A stretch of DNA of 64,000 nt from Aeromicrobium sp. Leaf245 (GTDB lineage Bacteria > Actinomycetota > Actinomycetes > Propionibacteriales > Nocardioidaceae). The stretch's first letter is position 1. Each line of letters opens with the position of its first letter. Where the stretch lies: the NCBI RefSeq assembly GCF_942548115.1, contig NZ_OW824151.1, forward strand, positions 248,001-312,000. Direction: 5' to 3'. The translations under genes were made by a program, and so were the position numbers. Below, piece by piece: positions 26,077 to 34,514 of the stretch. Below the pieces are notes generated by a model. That model was not told the DNA's origin. It saw nothing but the letters and a program-made list of their open reading frames with translations, and did not search any database.

Positions 26077-26786
26077 CAGAGCAGGTCTCGCAGGTCGCTC
26101 ACGACCTCGTCGGCTCCGTGCTCGCGCAGCGCGTCGGCTCCGGCGCCGCGGTCGACGCCCACGACCAGGCCGAAGCGTCCGGCGTGGCCGGCGGCGACGC
26201 CCGAGGTGGCGTCCTCGAGCACCACGGCTCGCGACGGCTCGACGTCGAGCTGCTGCGCGGCGAAGAGGAAGGTGTCGGGCGCGGGCTTGCCGGCGAGCTG
26301 GCGGTCCCCCGCCACGACGCCGTCGACGATCACCGGGAAGTGGTCGATGAGCCCGGCGGCGCGCAGCACCTTGGGGGCGTTGCGCGAGCTGGAGACGATC
26401 GCCATCTGCGTGCCGGCGGCGGCCAGCTGCTCCACGAGCGCCACGGAGCCCGGGTACGCGACCACGCCGTCGCGGTCGAGGACCTCCTCGAAGGCCACGT
26501 TCTTGCGGTTGCCGAGCCCGCCGACGGTCTCCTCCTCGGGGGCGTCGTCGGGCGTGCCCTCGGGCAGCTCGATGTCGCGCGAGGCCAGGAACGAGCGCAC
26601 GCCGTCGTAGCGCGGCTTGCCGTCGACGTACCGGTAGTAGTCGTCGTCGGTGTACGGCTCCTCGACCCCCCGCGCCGTCAGGAAGTCGTTGAACATCTGG
26701 TTCCAGGCGCGCATGTGCACCTCGGCCGTCGGGGTGATGACACCGTCGAGGTCGAAGAGGGCCGCGTCGTAGTCGCTCCAGTCCAC
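26076..26786 (-). CDS. Beta-phosphoglucomutase-like HAD hydrolase
   Basis: 236 residues. HAD motif I is FDLDGVITPT with D12/D14. The cap domain includes YVDGKPRYDGVRSFL and GLGNRKN. Motif II is in MAIVSSSRN, motif III in LAGKPAPDTFLFAA, and motif IV in VVLEDATSGVAAGHA. This matches the beta-phosphoglucomutase family hydrolases that accompany GH65 phosphorylases. It would turn beta-glucose 1-phosphate into glucose 6-phosphate. GTG 26786 was chosen because TACGCT lies 6 nt upstream; the frame beyond is shadow of the divergent malQ. It is the first gene of a two-gene operon. Confidence 0.9.
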   Translation of the reverse strand: MDWSDYDAALFDLDGVITPTAEVHMRAWNQMFNDFLTARGVEEPYTDDDYYRYVDGKPRYDGVRSFLASRDIELPEGTPDDAPEEETVGGLGNRKNVAFEEVLDRDGVVAYPGSVALVEQLAAAGTQMAIVSSSRNAPKVLRAAGLIDHFPVIVDGVVAGDRQLAGKPAPDTFLFAAQQLDVEPSRAVVLEDATSGVAAGHAGRFGLVVGVDRGAGADALREHGADEVVSDLRDLL

Positions 26787-26792
26787 CCGAGA

Positions 26793-26798
26793 AGCGTA
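26793..26798 (-). promoter_or_regulatory. -10 box TACGCT of the phosphoglucomutase-GH65 operon
   Basis: On the minus strand the box ends 6 nt before GTG 26786, leaderless pattern. Confidence 0.6.
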
Positions 26799-26927
26799 GG
26801 CCCGCCTCGTGTCGCCGATGTGAACGGCGTCCGATTGCGGGTCGGGCCGGCGGGTACTCCCCGGGTGTGACCCCTCCCTCGTGCCCCGAAGTGGTGGGCC
26901 GGGCCGTCCGCGACCATGCTGGACGTC

Positions 26928-28889
26928 ATGCCCCCCTCCGACGCTGACGACCTCGCGCGCCTCGCCGCGGCCCACGGCGTCGCGGTCGCGTACGAGGGCT
27001 CGGACCGGCGCCCCGTCGAGGTGGACCGCGAGATCGTCGTGGCCGTGCTCGGTCAGCTGGGCGTCGACGCCACGACCCCGGAGGCGGTCGGTCACGCACT
27101 CGAGCGCGCCGCGGCCGACGCCCGACCGCTCGAGTCGACCATCGCCGCGACGCAGGGCGTGGCCCGCGAGGTCGGCGTGGCGGGTCGGGTGCTGCTGGAG
27201 GACGGCGGCCACCTCGACGTGGAGGGGACGCTGCCCGCGGACCTGCCGCTCGGCTGGCACCGGTTCGTCACCGACGCCCAGGACGTGACGCTCGTCGTCG
27301 CCCCGGCCCGACTGCCGGAGGTGCCGCGCACGTGGGGCTGGATGCTCCAGCTGTACGCGTTGCACTCGGCCGGGTCGTGGCAGATGGGCGACCTGGTCGA
27401 CCTCGCCGACCTGGCCCGACGCGCCGGCACCGAGCAGGGCGCCGGCGTGCTGCTGGTCAACCCGGTGCAGGCGTTCGTGCCGTCGACGCCGCTCGTCCGC
27501 TCCCCCTACTCCCCGTCGAGCCGACGGTTCGCGAGCCCGCTCTACCTGCGCGTGACCGACGTCGACGCCTTCGCCGCGGCCGACCCGTCGGTCCGCGACC
27601 AGGTGCTACGGCTAGCACCGGACCCCGATCCTGCGGACGACCTGCTCGACCACGACGCCGTGTGGGAGGCGAAGCGCGCGGCCCTGGAGCTGCTGCGACC
27701 CTTCGCCCCCGCCGACGAGGACGTCGACCTCGACGCCGAGCCCGACCTGGCCGCCTTCGCCACGTTCTCGGCCCTGGCCGAGCAGCACGGCGCCGACTGG
27801 CGGACCTGGCCCGAGCCGCTGCGCGACCCGACCTCCGAGGCCGTGGCCCGGGCCCGCGACGACCTGGCCGACCGCGTCGCCTTCCACGCCTGGCTCCAGC
27901 ACCTGTGCCGTCAGCAGCTCGACGCCGCCCGCGACGCGGCCCACGACGCCGGCATGGCCGTGGGACTCGTGCACGACCTGCCGGTGGGCGTGCACCCCGG
28001 TGGCGCCGACGCCTGGGCCCTGCAGAGCGTGTTCGCATCCGACGTGCGCGTCGGCTGCCCGGCCGACGCCTTCAACCCGCTCGGACAGGACTGGGACCTC
28101 CCGCCGTGGCGGCCGGACCGCCTGCTCGAGACCGGCTACGCACCCTTCCGCGACGTCGTCCGCAGCGTGCTGCGCCACGGCGACGGCATCCGCGTGGACC
28201 ACGTGGCGGGTCTGTGGCGGTTGTGGTGGATCCCGCCGGGCGAGCCCGCGCACCGCGGCACCTACGTGTACTACGACGCCGACGTGATGCTCGCCGTCCT
28301 GCTGCTCGAGGCCACCCGCGCCGGCGCCATCGTCGTCGGCGAGGACCTCGGCACCGTCGAGGACGTGGTCACCGAGACCATGCACGCGCGCGGCATCCTC
28401 AGCTCGGCCGTGCTGTGGTTCGAGCGCGACTGGGACGCCCCGGGGCAGCCGCACGTACCGCCCCGCGCCTGGGAGCCCGAGACCATGGCGAGCATCAGCA
28501 CCCACGACCTGCCGACGGTCGAGGGCTGGCTGCGCGACGAACGCATCCACGTCCAGGACCGGCTCGACCTGCTGGGCGAGCCGGTGGACGACGCGCTCGC
28601 CACCGCGGCCGCCGACAAGGAGGCGCTGCTCGACCTGCTGCGCGCCGAGGGCGTCGACACCGACGACCTGCTCGTCGCGCTGCACGCCGTCATCGCCCCG
28701 GCCGCGTCGCGCCTGGTGCTGAGCTCACCCGCCGACGCCGTCGGCCAGGTGCGTCAGCCGAACCTGCCGGGCACCGTGGACGAGTACCCCAACTGGAAGG
28801 TCCGCCTTCCCGTGGACCTCGACGCCTTCTTCGACCACCCCCGGGTGCAGGCCGCCGTCGCCCCGCTGCGCGCCGCCCGCCCCACCTGA
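26928..28889 (+). CDS. malQ: 4-alpha-glucanotransferase (amylomaltase, GH77)
   Basis: 653 residues. It disproportionates malto-oligosaccharides by moving glucan chains between acceptors. The catalytic regions are visible: GIRVDHVAGLWRLWW (nucleophile Asp), VVGEDLGTVEDVV (acid/base Glu) and ISTHDLPTVEGW (third Asp). RSPYSPSSRRFASPLYL is the GH77 substrate-site block. The N-terminal about 130 residues form the extension found in actinobacterial MalQ. ATG 26928 was preferred because CATGCT lies 7 nt upstream (leaderless pattern); ATG 26916 would add four residues. It heads the run malQ-glgX-treY and is divergent from the GH65 pair. Confidence 0.93.
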   Translation: MPPSDADDLARLAAAHGVAVAYEGSDRRPVEVDREIVVAVLGQLGVDATTPEAVGHALERAAADARPLESTIAATQGVAREVGVAGRVLLEDGGHLDVEGTLPADLPLGWHRFVTDAQDVTLVVAPARLPEVPRTWGWMLQLYALHSAGSWQMGDLVDLADLARRAGTEQGAGVLLVNPVQAFVPSTPLVRSPYSPSSRRFASPLYLRVTDVDAFAAADPSVRDQVLRLAPDPDPADDLLDHDAVWEAKRAALELLRPFAPADEDVDLDAEPDLAAFATFSALAEQHGADWRTWPEPLRDPTSEAVARARDDLADRVAFHAWLQHLCRQQLDAARDAAHDAGMAVGLVHDLPVGVHPGGADAWALQSVFASDVRVGCPADAFNPLGQDWDLPPWRPDRLLETGYAPFRDVVRSVLRHGDGIRVDHVAGLWRLWWIPPGEPAHRGTYVYYDADVMLAVLLLEATRAGAIVVGEDLGTVEDVVTETMHARGILSSAVLWFERDWDAPGQPHVPPRAWEPETMASISTHDLPTVEGWLRDERIHVQDRLDLLGEPVDDALATAAADKEALLDLLRAEGVDTDDLLVALHAVIAPAASRLVLSSPADAVGQVRQPNLPGTVDEYPNWKVRLPVDLDAFFDHPRVQAAVAPLRAARPT

Positions 28890-28927
28890 CCACCCAACCG
28901 GCACGACCCCATCCGAGGAGAACCCCC

Positions 28928-31039
28928 GTGCGCCCCTGGCCCGGATCGCCCTACCCGCTCGGTGCCACGTACGACGGCACCGGCACCAACTTCGCCCTGT
29001 TCTCGGAGGTCGCCGACCTCGTGGAGCTGTGCCTCTTCGACGAGTCGGGCACCGAGACCCGCGTCCGCCTCGAGGAGGTCGACGGCTTCGTCCACCACGG
29101 CTTCCTGCCCGGCATCGGCCCCGGCCAGCGCTACGGCTACCGCGTGCACGGTCCGTGGGACCCCGAGAACGGCCTGCGCTGCAACCCGCAGAAGCTGCTC
29201 ATCGACCCGTACGCGAAGGCCGTGCAGGGCCAGCCCGACTGGGACCCGTCGCTCTTCGCCTACGAGATGGGCTCGCCCGACGAGCCGAACGACGACGACT
29301 CCGCCGGCCACGTGCCGTTCTCGCTCGTGGTCAACACGTTCTTCGACTGGGCCGACGACCGCCCGCCGCGCCGGCCCTACAACGAGTCGATCATCTACGA
29401 GGCGCACGTCCGGGGGCTCACGATGACCCACCCCGACGTCCCCGAGGAGCTGCGCGGCACCTATGCGGCGCTCGCGCACCCCGCCGTGATCGAGCACCTG
29501 ACCGGCCTCGGCGTGACCGCCATCGAGCTGCTCCCCGTGCACCAGTTCGTCACGGACCACTACCTCGTCGAGAAGGATCTGACGAACTACTGGGGCTACA
29601 ACACGATCGGCTTCTTCGCCCCGCACGACGCCTACACCTCCCAGCCCGGTCGCCAGGTGCAGGAGTTCAAGGGCATGGTCCGCGCGCTCCACGCCGCGGG
29701 CATCGAGGTCATCCTCGACGTCGTCTACAACCACACCGCGGAGGGCAACCACCTCGGGCCGACGCTGTCGATGCGCGGCATCGACAACCAGGCCTACTAC
29801 CGCCTCGTCGAGGACGACGAGCAGCACTACATGGACTACACCGGCACCGGGAACTCGCTGAACGTGCGCCACCCCACGCCGCTGCAGCTCATCATGGACT
29901 CGCTGCGCTACTGGGTCACCGAGATGCACGTCGACGGGTTCCGCTTCGACCTGGCGGCCACGCTGGCGCGCGAGTTCTACGACGTCGACAAGCTGGCCAC
30001 CTTCTTCGAGCTGGTGCAGCAGGACCCGGTGGTCAGCCAGGTGAAGCTGATCGCCGAGCCGTGGGACGTGGGACCCGGCGGCTACCAGGTGGGCAACTTC
30101 CCGCCGCTGTGGACGGAGTGGAACGGCCTCTACCGCGACACGGTGCGCGACTTCTGGCGCGGCGAGCCGTCGACGCTGGGCGAGTTCGCGTCGCGGATCA
30201 GCGGCTCGTCCGACCTCTATCAGGACAACGGCCGGCGCCCGTACGCGTCGATCAACTTCGTGACGGCCCACGACGGCTACACGCTGAACGACCTGGTGTC
30301 GTACGAGCAGAAGCACAACGAGGCCAACGGCGAGGACGGTCGCGACGGCGCCGACGACAACCGGTCGTGGAACTGCGGCGTGGAGGGTCCGACCGACGAC
30401 CCGGAGATCCTCGAGCTGCGCCGCCGGCAGCGTCGCAACTTCCTGGCCACCATGCTGCTCTCGCAGGGTGTGCCGATGGTGCTGCACGGCGACGAGCTTG
30501 GCCGCAGCCAGGGCGGCAACAACAACGTCTACTGCCAGGACAACGAGGTCGCGTGGGTCGACTGGGACCTCGACGAGCACGAGCACTCGCTGCTCGGGTT
30601 CACGTCGGCCCTCGCCGCCTTCCGCACGGCCCACCCGGTGTTCCGGCGCCGCCGGTTCTTCCAGGGCAAGCCGATCCGCAAGGGCGACGAGCTGCGCGAC
30701 ATCGCCTGGTTCACGCCGGCCGGCGAGGAGATGACCGAGCAGAACTGGGACGACGGCTTCGGCCGCTCGATCGCGGTGTTCCTCAACGGCCGGGCGATCG
30801 CCGACCGCGACGAGCGGGGCGAGCGCGTCGTCGACGACTCCTTCCTGATGGCGTTCAACGCCCACCACGAGGGAATCGAGTTCACCGTGCCGGACGGCGA
30901 GTACGCCAGCACGTGGGCGGTCGTGGTCGACACCGCGAGCGGCACGGTCACCGAGCCGGGCGACGAGCTGGTCGAGGGCGGCGCGACGATCGAGCTCGAG
31001 GGCCGCTCGCTGGTGGTGCTGCAGCGGGTCGAGTCGTGA
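28928..31039 (+). CDS. glgX: Glycogen debranching enzyme GlgX/TreX, copy 1
   Basis: 703 residues, GH13_11. The N-terminal CBM48 (PYPLGATYDGTGTNFALFSE) is followed by a catalytic barrel with [21 protein letters not shown] (nucleophile), KLIAEPWDVG (acid/base), FVTAHDGYTL and the isoamylase-type GDELGRSQGGNNNVY. It hydrolyses alpha-1,6 branches, supplying linear maltodextrins to TreY. GTG 28928 has GAGGAG 7 nt upstream. Its stop overlaps the treY start (GTGA), so the two are coupled, as in treX-treY-treZ clusters. A second GlgX of similar length lies 7 kb downstream. Confidence 0.95.
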   Translation: MRPWPGSPYPLGATYDGTGTNFALFSEVADLVELCLFDESGTETRVRLEEVDGFVHHGFLPGIGPGQRYGYRVHGPWDPENGLRCNPQKLLIDPYAKAVQGQPDWDPSLFAYEMGSPDEPNDDDSAGHVPFSLVVNTFFDWADDRPPRRPYNESIIYEAHVRGLTMTHPDVPEELRGTYAALAHPAVIEHLTGLGVTAIELLPVHQFVTDHYLVEKDLTNYWGYNTIGFFAPHDAYTSQPGRQVQEFKGMVRALHAAGIEVILDVVYNHTAEGNHLGPTLSMRGIDNQAYYRLVEDDEQHYMDYTGTGNSLNVRHPTPLQLIMDSLRYWVTEMHVDGFRFDLAATLAREFYDVDKLATFFELVQQDPVVSQVKLIAEPWDVGPGGYQVGNFPPLWTEWNGLYRDTVRDFWRGEPSTLGEFASRISGSSDLYQDNGRRPYASINFVTAHDGYTLNDLVSYEQKHNEANGEDGRDGADDNRSWNCGVEGPTDDPEILELRRRQRRNFLATMLLSQGVPMVLHGDELGRSQGGNNNVYCQDNEVAWVDWDLDEHEHSLLGFTSALAAFRTAHPVFRRRRFFQGKPIRKGDELRDIAWFTPAGEEMTEQNWDDGFGRSIAVFLNGRAIADRDERGERVVDDSFLMAFNAHHEGIEFTVPDGEYASTWAVVVDTASGTVTEPGDELVEGGATIELEGRSLVVLQRVES

Positions 31040-33330
31040 GCACGCCCACGTCGACGTACCGGCTGCAGCTGCGGCCGGGCTTCGGGTTCGCGGAGGCCGA
31101 GGCGCTCGTGCCGTACCTGCGCGACCTCGGCGTCGGCGCGGTGTACGTGTCGCCGGTGCTCGACGCGACACCCGGGTCGACGCACGGCTACGACGTCACC
31201 GACCCCACGCGGGCACGACCCGAGCTGGGTGGGCCCGACGGCTGGGACTCCCTCACGGACGCCGTGCGCGACGCCGGGATGGGGCTCGTAGTCGACGTGG
31301 TGCCGAACCACATGTCGGTCGAGGTGCCGCGGGCGAACCCGTGGTGGTGGTCGGTGCTCGCCGAGGGAGAGCGCTCGCCGTGGGCCGGGCACTTCGACGT
31401 CGACTGGTCGCGCGGCCGGGTGCTGGTGCCCGTCCTCGGCGACGACGCCGAGGTCGCGGAGCTGGCGGTGGACGGCGAGGAGCTCACGTACCACGACCAC
31501 CGGTTCCCCATCGACGCCGCGACGCTGGCCGACCCGGGGTTCGCGTCGCTGACGCCGCAGCAGGTGCACGACCGGCAGCACTACGAGCTCGTCGGATGGC
31601 GCCGCGGGGCCTCCGAGCTGAACTACCGCCGGTTCTTCGACATCACGACGCTGGCCGCCGTGCGGGTCGAGGACCCGACCGTCTTCGACGACGCACACCG
31701 CGAGGTGCTGCGCTGGGTGACCGACGGCCGGGTCACCGGGCTGCGCATCGACCACCCGGACGGGCTGTCCGACCCCGGTGGCTACCTGCGGCGCCTGCAC
31801 GAGGCCGCGCCCGACGCGTGGCTCGTCGTCGAGAAGATCCTGCACCCCGGCGAGGACCTGCCCGCGAGCTGGCCCGCCGACGGGACCACCGGGTACGACG
31901 CCATGCGCGAGGTCGAGGGCGTGCTGCTCGACCCCGCAGGCGAGGCTCCCTGGCAGGCGCTGTCGGAGCGGCTCGGAGCGCCGTCGGACTACGCCGCCGT
32001 CGAGGAGGACGCACGGCGCATGGTGACGCAGAAGGTGCTCGTGGCCGAGGTCCGTCGCATCGCCGGCCTGCTGCGCGACGTGCCCGAGGACGCCGCGCGC
32101 ACGGCCGTCGCGGAGACGATGGTGGCCTTCGGCGTCTACCGGTCCTACCTGCCCGAGGGCGAGGACGACTGGGCCCAGGCGATCGACACGGCGCGCAGCC
32201 GTCGGCCCGACGTCGACGAGGCCCTGTCCGCGCTCGACGCGCAGGTCCGCGCGGACCCGCAGGGCGAGCTCGCCACCCGCATCCAGCAGACGTCCGGCAT
32301 GGTCGTGGCCAAGGGCACCGAGGACACGACCTTCTACCGGTTCACGCGCTTCGCCGCGCTCAACGAGGTGGGCGGCTCCCCCGACGTGTGGGGTGTCGAC
32401 GTCGAGGGCTTCCACGCGCTCGCCGCTGCCAGGGAGGCCGACCACCCGTCCGCCATGACAGCGCTCACCACCCACGACACGAAGCGCTCGGAGGACACCC
32501 GCGCCAGGATGCTGGTGCTGGCCGAGCTCGGCGACGAGGCGACGTCGGCGATCGAGGGCTGGTCGGCCCGCTGCGGGCTCGACGAGCCGGCGCTCGACCT
32601 GCTGGCCTGGCAGACCCTGCTCGGGGCCTGGCCGATCAGCGACGAGCGACTGACCGACTACCTGCTCAAGGCGGCGCGGGAGTCCAAGATCCGCACCACC
32701 TGGACCGAGACGGACGAGGCCTTCGAGGAGTCGATCCGTGCCTGGCCCACCCGCGTGCGGGCCGAGGTCGGCGACGAGGTGCAGGCGCTCGTCGACCGCA
32801 TCGAGGCCCCAGGCCGGACGGTCTCGCTGAGCCAGAAGCTGCTGCAGCTGGCGGGTCCGGGTGTCCCTGACGTCTACCAGGGCACCGAGGGCTGGGACCT
32901 CTCCCTCGTCGACCCCGACAACCGTCGCCCGGTCGACCATGAGGCCTTCCGCGCGGTGCTCCGCCGGCTCGACGACGGCTGGTTGCCGGAGGTCGACGCG
33001 TCGGGGGCGGTGAAGACGTCGCTCGTGCGTCGGGTGCTGACGCTCCGCCGCGACCGGCCGGAGCTGTTCCGCGGCTACGTCGCGGTGGCCGCCCGGGGCC
33101 CTGCCGCCGACCACGCACTCGCCTTCGGTCGCAGCGACGACCTGGTCGCCGTGGTCACCCGCCTGCCCGTGGGCCTCGAGGCGCGCGGCGGCTGGGCCGA
33201 CACGACCCTCCCGCTGGCCGAGGGGACGTGGACCGACGCGCTCACCGGTGCCGTGCTCGAGGGCGGCGACGTCGCGCTGGCCGACCTGCTGCGGACCTAC
33301 CCCGTCGCCCTGCTCACCCGACAGACCTGA
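31036..33330 (+). CDS. treY: Malto-oligosyltrehalose synthase TreY
   Basis: 764 residues, GH13_26. It isomerises the reducing-end alpha-1,4 bond of maltodextrins to the alpha,alpha-1,1 bond of trehalose. STYRLQLRPGFGF is the TreY N-terminus. Catalytic blocks are VVDVVPNHMS, GLRIDHPDGLSDP (nucleophile), WLVVEKIL (acid/base) and LTTHDTKRSEDTRAR. It starts in a GTGA overlap with glgX. Its partner treZ comes after an intervening aldo/keto reductase gene, an interruption of the usual treYZ order. Confidence 0.95.
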   Translation: MSTPTSTYRLQLRPGFGFAEAEALVPYLRDLGVGAVYVSPVLDATPGSTHGYDVTDPTRARPELGGPDGWDSLTDAVRDAGMGLVVDVVPNHMSVEVPRANPWWWSVLAEGERSPWAGHFDVDWSRGRVLVPVLGDDAEVAELAVDGEELTYHDHRFPIDAATLADPGFASLTPQQVHDRQHYELVGWRRGASELNYRRFFDITTLAAVRVEDPTVFDDAHREVLRWVTDGRVTGLRIDHPDGLSDPGGYLRRLHEAAPDAWLVVEKILHPGEDLPASWPADGTTGYDAMREVEGVLLDPAGEAPWQALSERLGAPSDYAAVEEDARRMVTQKVLVAEVRRIAGLLRDVPEDAARTAVAETMVAFGVYRSYLPEGEDDWAQAIDTARSRRPDVDEALSALDAQVRADPQGELATRIQQTSGMVVAKGTEDTTFYRFTRFAALNEVGGSPDVWGVDVEGFHALAAAREADHPSAMTALTTHDTKRSEDTRARMLVLAELGDEATSAIEGWSARCGLDEPALDLLAWQTLLGAWPISDERLTDYLLKAARESKIRTTWTETDEAFEESIRAWPTRVRAEVGDEVQALVDRIEAPGRTVSLSQKLLQLAGPGVPDVYQGTEGWDLSLVDPDNRRPVDHEAFRAVLRRLDDGWLPEVDASGAVKTSLVRRVLTLRRDRPELFRGYVAVAARGPAADHALAFGRSDDLVAVVTRLPVGLEARGGWADTTLPLAEGTWTDALTGAVLEGGDVALADLLRTYPVALLTRQT

Positions 33331-33390
33331 CGGCCACTGGCGAGCAGCACCAGCGCCGCACCCGGGCCCTCGGCCCCGGCCCCGCGTCCT

Positions 33391-33437
33391 GACGACGTGA
33401 CGACGATTCCGCGCCCAGGAATCGACCTCACGTCGTC
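33391..33437. repeat. Palindromic element with GATTCC/GGAATC arms
   Basis: Arms at 33391-33410 and 33418-33437 pair at 18 of 20 positions around a 7-nt loop. The inner ends read GATTCC and GGAATC, as in the other GATTCC palindromes. It lies in the 177-bp gap after treY and may also terminate that operon. Confidence 0.75.
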
Positions 33438-33495
33438 GAGACGCCCGGGACGGGGCCGGCGCGTCCGTCCGAGTCGCGCAGTGGGGCACCGGAAC

Positions 33496-33501
33496 TAGGC
33501 T
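33496..33501 (+). promoter_or_regulatory. -10 box TAGGCT of the aldo/keto reductase-treZ operon
   Basis: TAGGCT ends 6 nt before ATG 33508, leaderless pattern; shows that treZ is transcribed separately from treY. Confidence 0.65.
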
Positions 33502-33507
33502 CGGGGC

Positions 33508-34512
33508 ATGGAGTTCAGGTACCTCGGGAACAGCGGCCTCAAGGTCAGCGAGATCATCTACGGCAACTGGCTGACCCACGGGTCCCAGGTCGAGAACGAC
33601 GCGGCGACGGCATGCGTCCGCGCGGCGCTCGACGCCGGCATCACGACGTTCGACACCGCCGACGTCTACGCCAACGGCAAGGCCGAGTCGGTGCTCGGCG
33701 AGGCGCTGAAGGGCGAGCGTCGCGCATCGCTGGAGATCCTCACGAAGGTCTACTGGCCCACCGGCCCCGGCGGACCGAACGACACCGGCCTGTCGCGCAA
33801 GCACATCATGGAGTCCATCGACGGCTCGCTGCAGCGGCTGCAGACCGACTACGTCGACCTCTACCAGGCGCACCGCTACGACCACGAGACGCCGCTCGAG
33901 GAGACGATGCAGGCCTTCGCCGACGTCGTGCGCGCCGGCAAGGCGCACTACATCGGCGTCAGCGAGTGGACCGCCGACCAGCTCCGCGCCGGGCATGCCC
34001 TGGCGCAGGACCTCGGCATCCAGCTGATCTCGAGCCAGCCCCAGTACTCGATGCTGTGGCGCGTCATCGAGGGCGAGGTCGTGCCCGCCAGCCGTGAGCT
34101 CGGCGTCTCGCAGATCGTGTGGTCGCCCATCGCGCAGGGCGTGCTCAGCGGCAAGTACGAGCCCGGCGCCGACCTGCCCGAGGGCAGCCGCGCCACCGAC
34201 GAGAAGGGCGGCGCGGACATGATCAAGCGCTTCCTGACCGACGAGACGCTCACGGCCGTCCAGAAGCTGCGGCCCGTCGCCGACGACCTCGGCATCACCA
34301 TGGCCCAGCTGGCCATCGCCTGGGTGCTGGCCAACGACAACGTCGCCGGCGCCATCGTCGGTGCCTCCCGCCCAGAGCAGGTGGAGTCCAACGCGGCCGC
34401 CAGCGGCGTCACCCTGGACGCCGACGTCCTCGCGAAGGTCGACGAGGCGCTCGGCGGCATCCCGACCACCGACCCCGGCCAGACGAAGTCCCCGCCCACC
34501 CGGGTGGTCTGA
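33508..34512 (+). CDS. Aldo/keto reductase, Kv-beta-like (AKR6-type)
   Basis: 334 residues. The catalytic tetrad is recognisable: Asp and Tyr in FDTADVYANGKAE, Lys in LEILTKVYW, His in DLYQAHRYDHETP. GVSEWTADQL and WSPIAQGVLSGKY fit the voltage-gated potassium channel beta-subunit-like branch, NADPH-dependent reductases of aldehydes and ketones. The C-terminus has AIVGASRPEQVESN, the cofactor-binding tail. It is placed between treY and treZ and separated from treZ by only 2 nt, so it is co-expressed with trehalose formation. Its substrate is not evident; a link to sugars is only positional. Confidence 0.9.
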   Translation: MEFRYLGNSGLKVSEIIYGNWLTHGSQVENDAATACVRAALDAGITTFDTADVYANGKAESVLGEALKGERRASLEILTKVYWPTGPGGPNDTGLSRKHIMESIDGSLQRLQTDYVDLYQAHRYDHETPLEETMQAFADVVRAGKAHYIGVSEWTADQLRAGHALAQDLGIQLISSQPQYSMLWRVIEGEVVPASRELGVSQIVWSPIAQGVLSGKYEPGADLPEGSRATDEKGGADMIKRFLTDETLTAVQKLRPVADDLGITMAQLAIAWVLANDNVAGAIVGASRPEQVESNAAASGVTLDADVLAKVDEALGGIPTTDPGQTKSPPTRVV

Positions 34513-34514
34513 GC

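Noticed and set aside
22906-26610. A very long plus-strand open frame (over 1200 codons) opposite GH65 and the phosphoglucomutase genes
   Set aside because: It is the antisense shadow of G/C-rich codons; composition is low-complexity Arg/Val/Gly/His, no domain is recognisable, and the minus-strand genes have clear catalytic motifs.
27332-28927. Upstream extension of glgX1 through malQ in another frame
   Set aside because: The extension is Arg/Pro-rich shadow of malQ; GTG 28928 has a good ribosome site and matches the family N-terminus.
30529-33996. A minus-strand open frame of over 1100 codons opposite treY and glgX
   Set aside because: Same codon-bias artefact; treY on the plus strand has all family motifs.
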